NCBI GenBank assembly: GCA_013153135.1
Contig: JAADFA010000073.1
Span: 1 to 14,601 of the forward strand
Direction: 5' to 3'
Length of the DNA: 14,601 nucleotides
DNA from: Chloroflexota bacterium
GTDB lineage: Bacteria; Chloroflexota; Anaerolineae; Anaerolineales; DRMV01
Shown: positions 1-6,417 of the stretch, in pieces
Layout of the letters: every line of letters starts with the position of its first letter
Position numbering within the stretch: position 1 is the first letter of the stretch
Made by a program: the position numbers and the translations under genes
The notes under the pieces: model-generated
Told to the model about the DNA's origin: nothing
What the model saw: the letters and a program-made list of their open reading frames with translations, nothing else
Databases searched by the model: none

Positions 1-178
1 GTCGACTGCCGACTACCAACTGCTTGCTATCCGCTCCCCGCTCTGGGCGCACCGCCATGCGCCCCTACTACCGACTACCGACTGTCGACTAATAACTACT
101 CACCAACTTTTATCGCCAACCACCAACCACCAACTTCCAACCTCCAACCTTCCCGCTCCCCCACTCCGTGCCCTGACT
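1..178. repeat. Composite intergenic repeat cluster A, downstream of fadA
   Basis: This non-coding stretch is built from recurring short words: GTCGACTGCCGACTACC-like words (1-17, 66-90), CTTGCTATCCGCTCCC (23-38), a GC hairpin (45-64), and an unbroken run of CCAAC words with almost no G (115-150). The same words recur at 3841-4140 between fadD and fadN. The cluster starts at or before the window edge. It carries no credible ORF and no transposase. It lies directly 3' of the fadA stop codon, so it is probably transcribed as the fadNA 3' end. That it is a dispersed genomic family is inference; only two clusters are visible here. Confidence 0.8.
45..107. repeat. 63-bp repeat module, copy 1, with hairpin
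   Basis: This 63-bp module aligns without gaps to 4039-4101, with 53 of 63 positions identical by hand count. Nine of the ten differences are transitions. It begins with a 20-nt hairpin (45-64, arms GGGCGCA and TGCGCCC), then CTAC, then CGACTACC words, and ends in ACTACTCACCAAC. In this copy the innermost pair would be C/A in plus-strand RNA but a U-G wobble in minus-strand RNA, the strand on which fadA is read. Confidence 0.75.
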
Positions 179-180
179 AT

Positions 181-1371
181 CTACCCACGCAAATTCTCGA
201 AAATTCCGGCCGCGCCCATGCCGCCACCAATGCACATGGTAACCATACCATAACGCGCCTTGCGCCGCGGCATCTCATGCAACAGGGTCGCGGTCAGCTT
301 CGCGCCCGTCGCGCCCAAGGGGTGACCCAGCGCGATCGCGCCGCCGTTAACGTTGGTGATCTCTTCGTTCAAGCCCAGCTCACGAATCACCGCGATGGCC
401 TGAGCAGCAAAGGCTTCATTTAGTTCAATCAGATCGATATCCTCCAAGCGCAGGCCCGTACGCTTGAGCACCTTGGGCACAGCTTCGACTGGGCCGATGC
501 CCATAATCTCCGGCGGAACCCCAGCAACCGCGTACCCAACAAAGCGGGCCATAGGCTCGACGCCCAGCTGCTTGACCATGCGCTCGCTCATCACCACCGC
601 CGCGGCCGCGCCGTCGTTCATGGGCGACGAGTTGCCCGCGGTGACCGTGCCGCCCACGCGGAACACAGGTTTGAGCCGGGCCAGAGCTTCCATGCTCGTG
701 TCGCGGCGCGGGCTCTCGTCCACTTTGAATTCCGTCTCGATCACGATCTCGTTGCCAAACTCGTCGACAAGCCGCTCCCGCACGGGCACGGGCACAATCT
801 CTTCTTCAAACTTGCCCGCGTCAATAGCCGCGATAGCACGGCGGTGTGAGCGCAATGCGAACGCGTCTTGCTCCTCGCGGGTAATGCCGTACTTCTCGGC
901 CACGTTCTCCGCGGTGTTGCCCATGCTAATGTAGGCCTGAGGGAATTCCTCGGCGATTTTGGGATGCGGGCTGTAATAAAAGCCCGTCATAGGTACTCGA
1001 CTCATGCTCTCTACACCGCCCGCGACGATAATGTCCGCGTCGCCAAACGCGATGGCATGGGCCGCGGTTGCGATGGTTTGAAGACCCGAGGAGCAAAAAC
1101 GGTTGAAGGTCGCGCCCGGCACGGAAACGGGCAATCCCGCGCGCTGTGCGATAATGCGGCCCATATTCAGGCCTTGAGGCCCTTCGGGAAACGCGCAGCC
1201 GATGAGCACATCATCAACCATATCGGGCTCGAGACCTGGAACCCGCCGGACAGCCTCACGGACGACGATCGCGCCCAGCTCTTCGGGGCGATAATTGCGC
1301 AAGGTCCCCTTTTTTGCACGCCCTACCGCGGTACGTACCGCGCTCACGATGTAAACCGCAGGTCGGCTCAT
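181..1371 (-). CDS. fadA: Acetyl-CoA acyltransferase (3-ketoacyl-CoA thiolase)
   Basis: Degradative thiolase of 396 residues. It catalyses the last step of fatty acid beta-oxidation, cleaving 3-ketoacyl-CoA with CoA to acetyl-CoA plus a shortened acyl-CoA. The nucleophile is Cys93 in FNRFCSSGLQ. The NEAFA motif is at 318-322, His350 lies in GGAIALGHPLGATG, and the acid/base Cys380 lies in MCIGGGMGAAG. All three catalytic residues are present and the length is normal. The ATG at 1371 is chosen over an in-frame ATG at 1392 because AAGGAGG (1377-1383) lies 5 nt upstream and MSRPAVYIVSAVRT is a typical thiolase start. It lies 98 nt downstream of fadN on the same strand, matching the fadN-fadA order of Bacillus fadNAE. 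A biosynthetic acetoacetyl-CoA role is possible but less likely in this context. Confidence 0.95.
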   Translation of the reverse strand: MSRPAVYIVSAVRTAVGRAKKGTLRNYRPEELGAIVVREAVRRVPGLEPDMVDDVLIGCAFPEGPQGLNMGRIIAQRAGLPVSVPGATFNRFCSSGLQTIATAAHAIAFGDADIIVAGGVESMSRVPMTGFYYSPHPKIAEEFPQAYISMGNTAENVAEKYGITREEQDAFALRSHRRAIAAIDAGKFEEEIVPVPVRERLVDEFGNEIVIETEFKVDESPRRDTSMEALARLKPVFRVGGTVTAGNSSPMNDGAAAAVVMSERMVKQLGVEPMARFVGYAVAGVPPEIMGIGPVEAVPKVLKRTGLRLEDIDLIELNEAFAAQAIAVIRELGLNEEITNVNGGAIALGHPLGATGAKLTATLLHEMPRRKARYGMVTMCIGGGMGAAGIFENLRG

Positions 1372-1411
1372 GGTGTCCTCCTTCGTCAGCATTCAAAACA
1401 AAGCCTGGCGG

Positions 1412-1458
1412 GAGCAGGGGCAATCAGACTTGCGTGAACGGCCAATCGCCCCCTGCTC
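1412..1458 (-). other. Stem-loop between fadN and fadA
   Basis: A perfect 9-bp inverted repeat, GAGCAGGGG (1412-1420) with CCCCTGCTC (1450-1458), encloses a 29-nt loop in the 98-nt fadN-fadA gap. On the transcribed strand a TTTGTTTT stretch follows several bases after the stem, then the fadA ribosome binding site. It could be an RNA processing or stability element or a weak attenuator. The long loop and delayed T-tract argue against a strong terminator. Confidence 0.4.
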
Positions 1459-1469
1459 GTCGCGAAGGT

Positions 1470-3824
1470 TTAGTTGCGCAACGGTTTGCGATATTTCAAA
1501 ATGTGCCACATGCGCTCTTGGGTCTTGGGTTGATGCGCGAGTTCAAGGAACACGCGACGCTCAAGGTCGAGCATCTGGTCTTCCGTCAGGTACGATGGCC
1601 CTGTGACCAGATCGCCACCGGTCATGGCAAAGGCAAGGCGTTCGGCCAGGTAGTACTCATACTCGGTAATGTAGCGACCTTCGAGCATGTTGTATGCCAT
1701 GGACATAAACGCAGCGCGTGCATCCGGGCCCAAAACGTAAATGGCGTTGCGGTACGGAGGTGGCGTATAACCTTCCTCATACAAACGGATGACCTCTTGC
1801 TTAGCCACATACACCCGGCGGTCCGTGTTGGTTACGATAACCGCGCCCTTGGGCAGATAGCCCATTTCTTGGGCCTCGACTGCGCTCATCGCGACCTTAG
1901 CCATTGCGATTTGCTCGAAGGCTTTAGCCAAAAAGGCCTGCACCTCATTGGGCCGTTCGTTCGCGGCCGATTCCGCGGCCCAGGCCACCATGCGTGTGGT
2001 TCCCGTCCCCGCGGGGATAAGGCCCACGCCGACCTCGACCAAGCCAATGTAACTCTCGGCTGCAGCCACGGGATGCGGCGAGGCCATCATAAGCTCCACA
2101 CCACCGCCCAACACCCGGCCATGCACCGCGACGACGATAGGCTTATGGAAATAGCGGATGCGCTGCATGGTCTGTTGGAATTCTTTCACGACCTCGTCCA
2201 GGTTCTCCATGGACATGAGGATTTCTAGCAGATTCGCGCCCAAACAGAAGTTTTCGCCATCATTTGCGATGACCAGGCCCCGAAAGTCACCATCGCCCAC
2301 GATATCCATGGCCTTATGGAAGCCTTCGAGCACCGTACGGCCGAGGGTATTGCCCTTGGAATGGAATTCAAGCAACGCCACGCCATCTCCGATATCGACC
2401 ATTGTAACCTCGGAGTTGGACCAAATGTGGCGGTCCTTTTGCCGCAAGAAATAGGCCAGCGGGATCTCATCGTGTGGCGGCGCGTCGTCTTGATAGCCTT
2501 GGCCGTAAACATACGATTTTTGCTCAGGACCAAAGCCCAGGTAGAAGGACTTTGCGCCCTTAGCAGGCATCTCCTGCGTCACCCATTCGGGCACCATCTC
2601 GCCGACGGCTTGCATATCTGCGAGGACCCGCTCAAAGCCTAACGCGTCCCAAGTTTGGAAGGGGCCGTAGGTCCAGCCAAAGCCCCATCGCATCGCGCGG
2701 TCCACGTCTGCAGGGCGCTCGGTAATCTCAGGGATGCGTCGCGCGCTGTAGGCCATGGATGTGAGGAAATGCGAACGCAGAAACGCGCCAATGCGGCCTT
2801 CGTCCGCGTACAGGGCACGCAGGCGTTCATCCAAATCCGCGATCTTTTTATACTTGTCCAACCCGGGCAAATCAGGCTCTTTGGGTGGCTCGTATTCCAG
2901 GGTTTCGAAGTTGATAACCCAGATCTCGCCGTTTGGCATCTTCTTGTAGAACCCGGCCTTGACCTTATCGCCCAACAAGCCCTTTTCAACCATGCGCTCC
3001 AGCACCTCGGGCGGTTTGAACATCTCGCGGCTTTCGTCATGGGGCACATTCTCGTACAAATTGCGCAACACATGCAACAAGGTATCCAGCCCAACCAAGT
3101 CCGCGGTACGGAAGGTTGCGCTCTTGGGCCGACCGATGAGCTTGCCCGTAAGCAGGTCCACCTCTTGGATGGTGTATTCCCCACGTAGCGCGGCCTGCAC
3201 CGCGTGCATCAGGGTGAACACGCCAATGCGGTTCGCGATGAAGTTGGGCGTATCTTTCGCGATGACAATGCCTTTGCCCAATACCATCCGGCCGAACCAG
3301 GCCATACGCTCGAGCACATCCTGCCGGGTGTCTTTCGTTGGAATGAGTTCCAGCAGTTTGAGGTAGCGCGGCGGATTGAAGAAATGCGTCCCCAAGAAGC
3401 GGCGCCGGAAGGGCAAACGTCGGCCTTGGACGATTTGATGCAAAGGCAGGCCACTGGTGTTGGTAGAGATAATCGCGTCGCGCCGCGCGACTTTCTCTAC
3501 CTTTGCCATAAGGTCCCGCTTGATATCCAAGCGTTCAATGACGGCTTCAATGATCCAATCTGCTTCGCGGAGCCGATCCCAATGCTCTTCAAAATTCCCT
3601 AGGCGGATACGTCGCGCGGCCTTAGGCGAATAAAAAGGCGTGGGCTTCATCTTGCGCAAGCGTTTAAAGCCCGCTTCGACGATGGCATTCTTGTTTTCCC
3701 CTTCCGCGGGGATGTCCAGCAGATCCACCTGCAGGCCCACGCTGGCCAACAGCGCGGCAATTTGGGAGCCCATAACGCCAGCCCCCAAAACAGCAACACG
3801 GCGGAAAGGTTTGAATTGGCTCAT
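1470..3824 (-). CDS. fadN: 3-hydroxyacyl-CoA dehydrogenase / enoyl-CoA hydratase
   Basis: Bifunctional beta-oxidation enzyme of 784 residues. It hydrates enoyl-CoA and oxidises 3-hydroxyacyl-CoA with NAD+. The dehydrogenase part comes first: Rossmann motif GAGVMG at 14-19, NTSGLPL at 122-128, and the catalytic His147 (HFFNPP) with Glu159 twelve residues later, the spacing known for this family. The hydratase part (about 475-650) has the oxyanion loop CLGAN (527-531) and catalytic glutamates Glu577 (GGGVEL) and Glu597, 20 apart as in crotonase. This order and length fit Bacillus FadN rather than E. coli FadB, in which the hydratase comes first. The start is supported by GGAGG at 3832-3836, 7 nt upstream. 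A 14-bp tandem array sits just beyond that site. The substrate range cannot be read from sequence. Confidence 0.95.
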   Translation of the reverse strand: MSQFKPFRRVAVLGAGVMGSQIAALLASVGLQVDLLDIPAEGENKNAIVEAGFKRLRKMKPTPFYSPKAARRIRLGNFEEHWDRLREADWIIEAVIERLDIKRDLMAKVEKVARRDAIISTNTSGLPLHQIVQGRRLPFRRRFLGTHFFNPPRYLKLLELIPTKDTRQDVLERMAWFGRMVLGKGIVIAKDTPNFIANRIGVFTLMHAVQAALRGEYTIQEVDLLTGKLIGRPKSATFRTADLVGLDTLLHVLRNLYENVPHDESREMFKPPEVLERMVEKGLLGDKVKAGFYKKMPNGEIWVINFETLEYEPPKEPDLPGLDKYKKIADLDERLRALYADEGRIGAFLRSHFLTSMAYSARRIPEITERPADVDRAMRWGFGWTYGPFQTWDALGFERVLADMQAVGEMVPEWVTQEMPAKGAKSFYLGFGPEQKSYVYGQGYQDDAPPHDEIPLAYFLRQKDRHIWSNSEVTMVDIGDGVALLEFHSKGNTLGRTVLEGFHKAMDIVGDGDFRGLVIANDGENFCLGANLLEILMSMENLDEVVKEFQQTMQRIRYFHKPIVVAVHGRVLGGGVELMMASPHPVAAAESYIGLVEVGVGLIPAGTGTTRMVAWAAESAANERPNEVQAFLAKAFEQIAMAKVAMSAVEAQEMGYLPKGAVIVTNTDRRVYVAKQEVIRLYEEGYTPPPYRNAIYVLGPDARAAFMSMAYNMLEGRYITEYEYYLAERLAFAMTGGDLVTGPSYLTEDQMLDLERRVFLELAHQPKTQERMWHILKYRKPLRN

Positions 3825-3850
3825 AGGAGTGCCTCCGTGGTTTGAGTCGT

Positions 3851-3906
3851 CAGTCGGTAGTCGTCAGTCGGTAGTCGTTAGTCGGTAGTCGTTAGTCGGT
3901 AGTCGG
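3851..3906. repeat. Tandem array of four 14-bp units ahead of fadN
   Basis: Four consecutive units of YAGTCGGTAGTCGT lie at 3851-3864, 3865-3878, 3879-3892 and 3893-3906. The first base is C, C, T, T and the last unit ends in G. Each unit itself contains two AGTCG half-words. On the fadN strand the array ends 14 bp before the GGAGG ribosome binding site. There are no spacers, so it is not CRISPR. It may be an expanded repeat word, or iterated binding sites for a regulator of fadN; the 14-bp period is not a whole number of helical turns. Confidence 0.85.
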
Positions 3907-3995
3907 CAGACAAGCCAGCCCAATCGACAGATAAACCAACTGCCAACTTCCAACTACTAACTTCCTTCCCGCTCCTTGCTATCCGCTCCCTGCTC

Positions 3996-4015
3996 GGGCG
4001 CACTGCCGTGCGCCC
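3996..4015. repeat. REP-like GC hairpin, copy 2
   Basis: A perfect inverted repeat, GGGCGCAC and GTGCGCCC, with loop TGCC, is followed by CCTAC. It is identical over 20 nt to the hairpin at 4039-4058 and differs at two bases from 45-64. It is preceded by CTTGCTATCCGCTCCCTGCTC, as is copy 1. No T-tract follows on either strand, so intrinsic termination is doubtful. Confidence 0.75.
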
Positions 4016-4038
4016 CTACGGCCGACTGTCTCTGCTCT

Positions 4039-4101
4039 GGGCGCACTGCCGTGCGCCCCTACTGTCGACTACCGGCTACCGACTATCAACTACTCGCCAA
4101 C
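4039..4101. repeat. 63-bp repeat module, copy 2, with hairpin
   Basis: This second copy of the 63-bp module has a perfect 8-bp-stem hairpin (4039-4058), then CTAC, CGACTACC words and ACTACTCGCCAAC. It aligns end to end with 45-107 without gaps. It lies 17 bp from the fadD stop codon and is probably transcribed with fadD. Confidence 0.75.
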
Positions 4102-4117
4102 CTCTAACCTCTATCCT

Positions 4118-6022
4118 CTAACTTCTTGCTGCCTGCTCCATACTCACGATCACCCACTCCCCCTCAGGCGGTGGGGTTTGGTAAAGGGCCTCGAGGGCCT
4201 GCTGGTAGGCTTGTTTGACCTTAGCCCGCCGGACCTTCAGGGTTGGAGTGAGCATCTCGTTTTCCACGGTGAGCGCCGCGGGCAAGATGGCCATGCGCCG
4301 AATTTGGCTCCAGCGCGGCAGGGCTGCGTTCACCCGCGGCATAAGGTCCTCAAAGGCTTGTCGGATGAGCGGTTCGCGCAACAACGCAAGCAACGATTGG
4401 TCAGGGTTCAGACCTTTTTGCCGTGCGTAGGAGCGCACCGCGTCTTCGTTTGGAAAGACCAAGGCCGCGGCGAACTTTTGGCCTTCGCCCACCACCACAG
4501 CCTGGTCAACCAACGGCGAGGCCCGCAGCGCGTCTTCGATGGGCTGCGGGGTGACGTACTTGCCCGTCGAGAGCTTAAAGAGGTGCTTCTTGCGATCGGT
4601 GATGCGTAGATAACAATCTTCGCTGAGCTCGCCAATATCGCCCGTATGAAACCAACCTTCCTCATCAATGACCGCGCGCGTGGCCTCCGGATTCTTGAAA
4701 TAGCCTTTCATCACGTGGGGGCCACGGGTGAGGATTTCGCCATCCGCCGCGATGGCGACCTCGACGCCAGCAATCGGTTGCCCCACCGTTCCCGGGCGGA
4801 AGGTTTCGTAGCGATTCACCGTGATGACCGGGCTAGTTTCGGTCAAGCCATAGCCCTCAAGGATGATGATCCCCGCAGCTGCGAAGAAGTGCGCGAGGTC
4901 TGGGCGCAGCGCCGCGCCACCCGAAATCGCGTACTTAAGCCGGCCGCCCAGGATGGCGCGCCATTTGCTATACACCAACCGGTCAAGCACGCGGTGAAGC
5001 CACGCGTCTTTGCCCCGTAACGGTTGCCCCACCCGATAGCGCTGCGCCAGGGCAATAGCCTGACGCAACAACGCACCCTTCACCCCCCTCATGGACTGCC
5101 CCGTTTCAAGGATGCGCTCGTAGATGCGCTCCAGCAACCGTGGTACGGTCGCAAACATGGTCGGCCGGATCTCTTGCGCGCGTTCGGCCAATTCCCGAGG
5201 CCGAATGAAGTATACCGCACCGCCAAAATTCATGTATCCATACTGCATCATGCGCCCAAAAACGTGGGTAAGCGGTAAGAACGATAAAATCACCTCGTTA
5301 GGCCCATCAAACCAACGCCCCATGGCACCGAAGGCGGATTTCACGTTAAACGTCAAGTTTTGATGCGTGAGCATAACGCCTTTGGGCGTTCCTGTGGTTC
5401 CCGAGGTATAGATAAGGGTCGCGACATCATCGGGCATGATGGCTTGTTTGAGGCGGCGGATGAGATCCGGGTCTTGGGCCAACACCTCGCGGCCCCGGGC
5501 CATCAAGTCAGCCAAGGTGAGCCATGTGAGCGTGTCGGGCCAATCGTCCGGAGGAGGGGTACCCGGCTCAGCCTGGGCGAGAACGACCGCGCGCAAATAT
5601 GTCAACTGCGGGAGCCAAGGACGCAGGCGTTGCAAGAGCTCGTGGTCCGAAACCACCAGCACGCGCGCTTCAGAGTGCTGGAGGACGTATTGCAAGAGCT
5701 CGGGTGCGTAGGTTAGATAAAGGGGGACATCAACCAAATGCGCGATCTGGGCCCCCATATCGACGCGAACAAAGTCAGGGTCGCTATACATAAACAGGGC
5801 GACCCGATCGCCGGTGGCCAAGCCCAAGGTCCGCAAGCCTGCGGCGATGGCCTCTGCATCTTCGCGCAGCTGTTGGGTGGAATACGAAATCCAACGTCCG
5901 TCGCGGAAGACGTTCAAGGCTTTTGGGTTCGGATTCTTTTGGCAAGCTTCATCAAGCAAATCGGGCAGGGTCAACCCCAAAACCACCTCGCCACTGTTCG
6001 GTGGGGCGGTACAGATACGCAT
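4118..6022 (-). CDS. fadD: Long-chain acyl-CoA synthetase (AMP-forming)
   Basis: ANL-superfamily ligase of 634 residues. It activates fatty acids to acyl-CoA with ATP and CoA, probably at the inner face of the membrane, feeding the downstream beta-oxidation genes. The AMP-binding P-loop YTSGTTGTPKG is at 205-215, YGLTET at 391-396, GWFHTGDIGE at 456-465, the hinge DRKK at 476-479, and the adenylation lysine Lys596 lies in LTPTLKVRRAKV. Length is typical of the long-chain class (about 600-650), longer than short-chain acetyl-type ligases of the FadK kind. The ATG at 6022 has AGGAGG at 6027-6032, 4 nt upstream. The last codons (EQAARS, stop) overlap sequence resembling the intergenic repeat words, so the extreme C-terminus may be repeat-derived. 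Chain-length preference is unknown. Confidence 0.93.
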   Translation of the reverse strand: MRICTAPPNSGEVVLGLTLPDLLDEACQKNPNPKALNVFRDGRWISYSTQQLREDAEAIAAGLRTLGLATGDRVALFMYSDPDFVRVDMGAQIAHLVDVPLYLTYAPELLQYVLQHSEARVLVVSDHELLQRLRPWLPQLTYLRAVVLAQAEPGTPPPDDWPDTLTWLTLADLMARGREVLAQDPDLIRRLKQAIMPDDVATLIYTSGTTGTPKGVMLTHQNLTFNVKSAFGAMGRWFDGPNEVILSFLPLTHVFGRMMQYGYMNFGGAVYFIRPRELAERAQEIRPTMFATVPRLLERIYERILETGQSMRGVKGALLRQAIALAQRYRVGQPLRGKDAWLHRVLDRLVYSKWRAILGGRLKYAISGGAALRPDLAHFFAAAGIIILEGYGLTETSPVITVNRYETFRPGTVGQPIAGVEVAIAADGEILTRGPHVMKGYFKNPEATRAVIDEEGWFHTGDIGELSEDCYLRITDRKKHLFKLSTGKYVTPQPIEDALRASPLVDQAVVVGEGQKFAAALVFPNEDAVRSYARQKGLNPDQSLLALLREPLIRQAFEDLMPRVNAALPRWSQIRRMAILPAALTVENEMLTPTLKVRRAKVKQAYQQALEALYQTPPPEGEWVIVSMEQAARS

Positions 6023-6105
6023 CCTTCCTCCTAGGCGAAATTCTATCCGAGCGCGTAACCTCCCATCGACTTTGGGGTTATAGTTTGTTTCTTCGTGTGT
6101 GGCTT

Positions 6106-6111
6106 ATTATA
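6106..6111 (-). promoter_or_regulatory. Extended -10 promoter element of fadD
   Basis: On the minus strand the sequence reads TGTTATAATAAG, a perfect TATAAT with an extended TGn in front. No -35 hexamer is evident at 16-18 bp, which is acceptable for extended -10 promoters. It would give a leader of about 75 nt before the fadD ATG. Confidence 0.6.
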
Positions 6112-6127
6112 ACACGCCCCTCTAGAT

Positions 6128-6178
6128 GCCCGGGGCTAAAGGACCATGACGACATACACCCGATGCGCGAGCCCGGGC
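6128..6178. other. Inverted repeat in the fadD/receiver gene divergent region
   Basis: GCCCGGGGCT (6128-6137) and AGCCCGGGC (6170-6178) can pair as a 9-bp stem with one bulged G around a 32-nt interior. TGTTTTAG follows on the plus strand. The repeat lies just upstream of the fadD -10. It could be an operator-type dyad or a terminator for an unseen plus-strand transcript. The rest of 6023-6417 holds two promoters, a leader hairpin and one weak short ORF. Confidence 0.3.
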
Positions 6179-6331
6179 TGTTTTAGATCTCAGCACCCCT
6201 TCCGCCACGAGAAACGCGACGCTTCGACCCCTACCAGCACCGGAGGCAAAGATGCACATAAGGGCCAGGCTCAAATTGTCGAAGGCCCCAAGTTCGGACC
6301 TTAAACCCGCCGAGCGCAACATTTTTTCGGG

Positions 6332-6337
6332 TACAAT
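6332..6337 (+). promoter_or_regulatory. Putative -10 element of the receiver-Roadblock gene
   Basis: GGGTACAATAGA resembles the other -10 sites of the window (GGCTATAATAG ahead of def). No -35 is recognisable. Transcription would start near 6344, just before the leader hairpin at 6348-6389. Confidence 0.4.
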
Positions 6338-6347
6338 AGAATTAGAC

Positions 6348-6389
6348 GCCAGGCCTCGCCATGGGGGGTACATAATCGAGGTGCCTGGC
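6348..6389 (+). other. Leader stem-loop ahead of the receiver-Roadblock gene
   Basis: GCCAGGC-CTCG (6348-6358) can pair with CGAG-GT-GCCTGGC (6377-6389), an 11-bp stem with a 2-nt bulge and an 18-nt loop. It would lie at the very 5' end of the leader if the -10 at 6332 is used. It ends 18 nt before the AGGAGG ribosome binding site. Role unknown; it may stabilise the 5' end or bind a regulator. Confidence 0.45.
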
Positions 6390-6417
6390 CACTCTGTCCG
6401 GCGGCCCAGGAGGCAAT

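Larger units (their letters stand above)
3841..4117. repeat. Composite intergenic repeat cluster B, between fadD and fadN
   Basis: This 277-bp non-coding stretch separates the fadD stop from the fadN ribosome binding site. In order it holds a 14-bp tandem array (3851-3906), CCAACT-type words (3937-3965), CTTGCTATCCGCTCCCTGCTC (3975-3995), two copies of a perfect GC hairpin (3996-4015, 4039-4058), CGACTACC words (4066-4084) and CCAACCTCTAACCTC words (4098-4120). The vocabulary is that of cluster A. The CGACTACC words at the fadD end and the AGTCGGTAGTCG words at the fadN end are reverse complements, so the cluster ends could pair. No ORF or convincing promoter is visible inside. Confidence 0.8.

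Noticed and set aside
45..64. Rho-independent terminator for fadA
   Set aside because: The hairpin has no T-run on the minus strand and its copies also occur between fadD and fadN, so it looks like a repeat element first.
1372..1392. Longer thiolase start seven codons upstream
   Set aside because: AAGGAGG is placed for the ATG at 1371 and lies inside the extra codons; the extension is not family-like.
1314..2228. 304-codon plus-strand ORF antisense to fadN
   Set aside because: It lies fully over fadA/fadN coding sequence, which has complete catalytic motifs. The frame is a by-product of GC-rich codon use and its product resembles no family.
3851..3906. CRISPR-like array
   Set aside because: Units are 14 bp and directly abutting, with no spacers; no cas genes are nearby.
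1..4120. Insertion sequence or integron around fadNA
   Set aside because: No transposase, integrase, terminal inverted repeats or target duplications were seen; the clusters share words, not clean boundaries.
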